The notes beneath the pieces are model-generated. The model made no database searches. It was not told the origin of the DNA and was given only the letters and a program-made list of their open reading frames with translations. Below are positions 63,161-64,000 of a stretch of 64,000 nt of DNA, piece by piece. The position numbers and the translations under genes are program-made. The stretch lies in NCBI RefSeq assembly GCF_947494025.1, contig NZ_CANLTQ010000003.1, forward strand, positions 236,684 through 300,683, written 5' to 3'. Source of the DNA: an uncultured Jannaschia sp. Lineage in GTDB: Bacteria > Pseudomonadota > Alphaproteobacteria > Rhodobacterales > Rhodobacteraceae. Numbering within the stretch: position 1 is the stretch's first letter; each line of letters begins with the position of its first letter.

Positions 63161-63718
63161 ATGAGTAGCGCAAAAGCCTCATGGAAAGACGTCAAGCAAA
63201 AGCTGTCCGCCTTTTCTTCGACCCAACTACTGGGGCTTGTTCAGGATCTATATCGCCTGACTCCAGAGAACGCAGCGTTCATGCATGCCAGGTTTTTGAG
63301 CAATGAGAAACGGCAAGAACACCTCGCCCCATATATGGCGCGGATTCAAGGCGCCCTCTGCCCGAAGCAGCCTTGGAAGCAAGATGTAAAGCTGGCCGAA
63401 GGCCGGAAAGCGATCAGTGATTTTAAGAAAGCCAACGGTAACATTCACGATGTGCTCACCCTCATGACTTACTACGTGAGATGCGGCAATGATTTTACAC
63501 TCGAGTTCGGGGATATCGACGAAGGTTTCTACGACAGCTTGTGCTCTATGTTCTCAAGCATTGTCCACACTCTCCGGAAACAGAAAGATCGTGAGCTATT
63601 TGAGGAATTTTTGCCGTTACTTGAGAAGGAGTTCGCCCGGGTCGACAACCAAATCGGCTGGGGATACCCCGATGAGTTGTCGGATCACCTTGCGGATCTG
63701 AAGGGTGCGTTTGAATAG
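63161..63718 (+). CDS. DUF6155-like protein of unknown function
   Basis: MSSAKASWKDVKQKLSAFSSTQLLGLVQDLYRLTPENAAFMHARFLSNEK...LAEGRKAISDFKKANGNIHDVLTLMTYYVRCGNDFTLEFGDIDEGFYDSLCSMF...NQIGWGYPDELSDHL; visibly lower GC than neighbours. Confidence 0.75.
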   Translation: MSSAKASWKDVKQKLSAFSSTQLLGLVQDLYRLTPENAAFMHARFLSNEKRQEHLAPYMARIQGALCPKQPWKQDVKLAEGRKAISDFKKANGNIHDVLTLMTYYVRCGNDFTLEFGDIDEGFYDSLCSMFSSIVHTLRKQKDRELFEEFLPLLEKEFARVDNQIGWGYPDELSDHLADLKGAFE

Positions 63719-63942
63719 CCGTTCAAAGCGGCTCAGGTCCCGCAAAATCCAGATCGACGTTGACGTCCAGACCCTCAGCTGCCGTTCACCGCCGCTCTCG
63801 ATCCCGCAGCGCACCCCGACAAACCGACCATTCGCCGCGATCGCGAAGCATCACGACAATTGAACTCACATAGTGCGGACGGAGTTGCCGTCCGACGAAG
63901 GGCTTGGAATGTCCGCCTGTTTAGCTGTGCTATAGTTGAAAG

Positions 63943-64000
63943 GTGACCGAGGTATCATTCGTCACGATCTGGGACATGATCGGGTTCGTTGCATCGGCCC
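63943..64000 (+). CDS. Possible 5' end of a membrane protein gene, cut by window edge
   Basis: GTG-initiated VTEVSFVTIWDMIGFVASA...; too short to classify. Confidence 0.25.
   Translation, partial: MTEVSFVTIWDMIGFVASA

Overview
GC-rich alphaproteobacterial chromosome segment, probably Rhodobacterales (inferred from gene families and synteny; not verified). Almost the whole window is coding. Main blocks, left to right: a truncated fasciclin gene; a minus-strand operon with a polar amino-acid ABC transporter, a PuuA-like glutamine-synthetase-family enzyme and an EamA exporter (0.4-6.3 kb); TerB, DUF1330, rlmJ, MipA and PhzF genes; a prokaryotic ionotropic glutamate-receptor-like K+ channel (10.5-11.6 kb); pyrG with a highly structured leader, then ubiG; a nucleotide-sugar/surface-polysaccharide block (rfbCBD, WbpM-like, UDP-GlcA epimerase, ugd, GT4) running into kdsD-kdsB-kdsA; dedA, alkB, mutY, DUF721 and dsbA; lpxK-waaA-DUF4170-CysQ-like-TldD; DUF2125; SDR and enoyl-CoA hydratase; a PaoABC-like aldehyde oxidoreductase; a seven-gene, nearly overlapping minus-strand glycogen/trehalose operon (glgE, treS-maltokinase, glgB, glgX, treZ, malQ, treY); uvrB and an NDUFS4-like gene. 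The right end is a small accessory patch with a decayed YcaQ-family pseudogene, a tandem 9-mer repeat and a lower-GC DUF6155-like gene. The best candidates for something undescribed are the pyrG leader (three-way-junction-like fold abutting the start codon) and the GluR0-like channel with its flanking structured DNA. The combined GlgE + TreS/Mak + TreYZ operon is the most notable metabolic system. I found no tRNA, rRNA, CRISPR array or intact mobile element.
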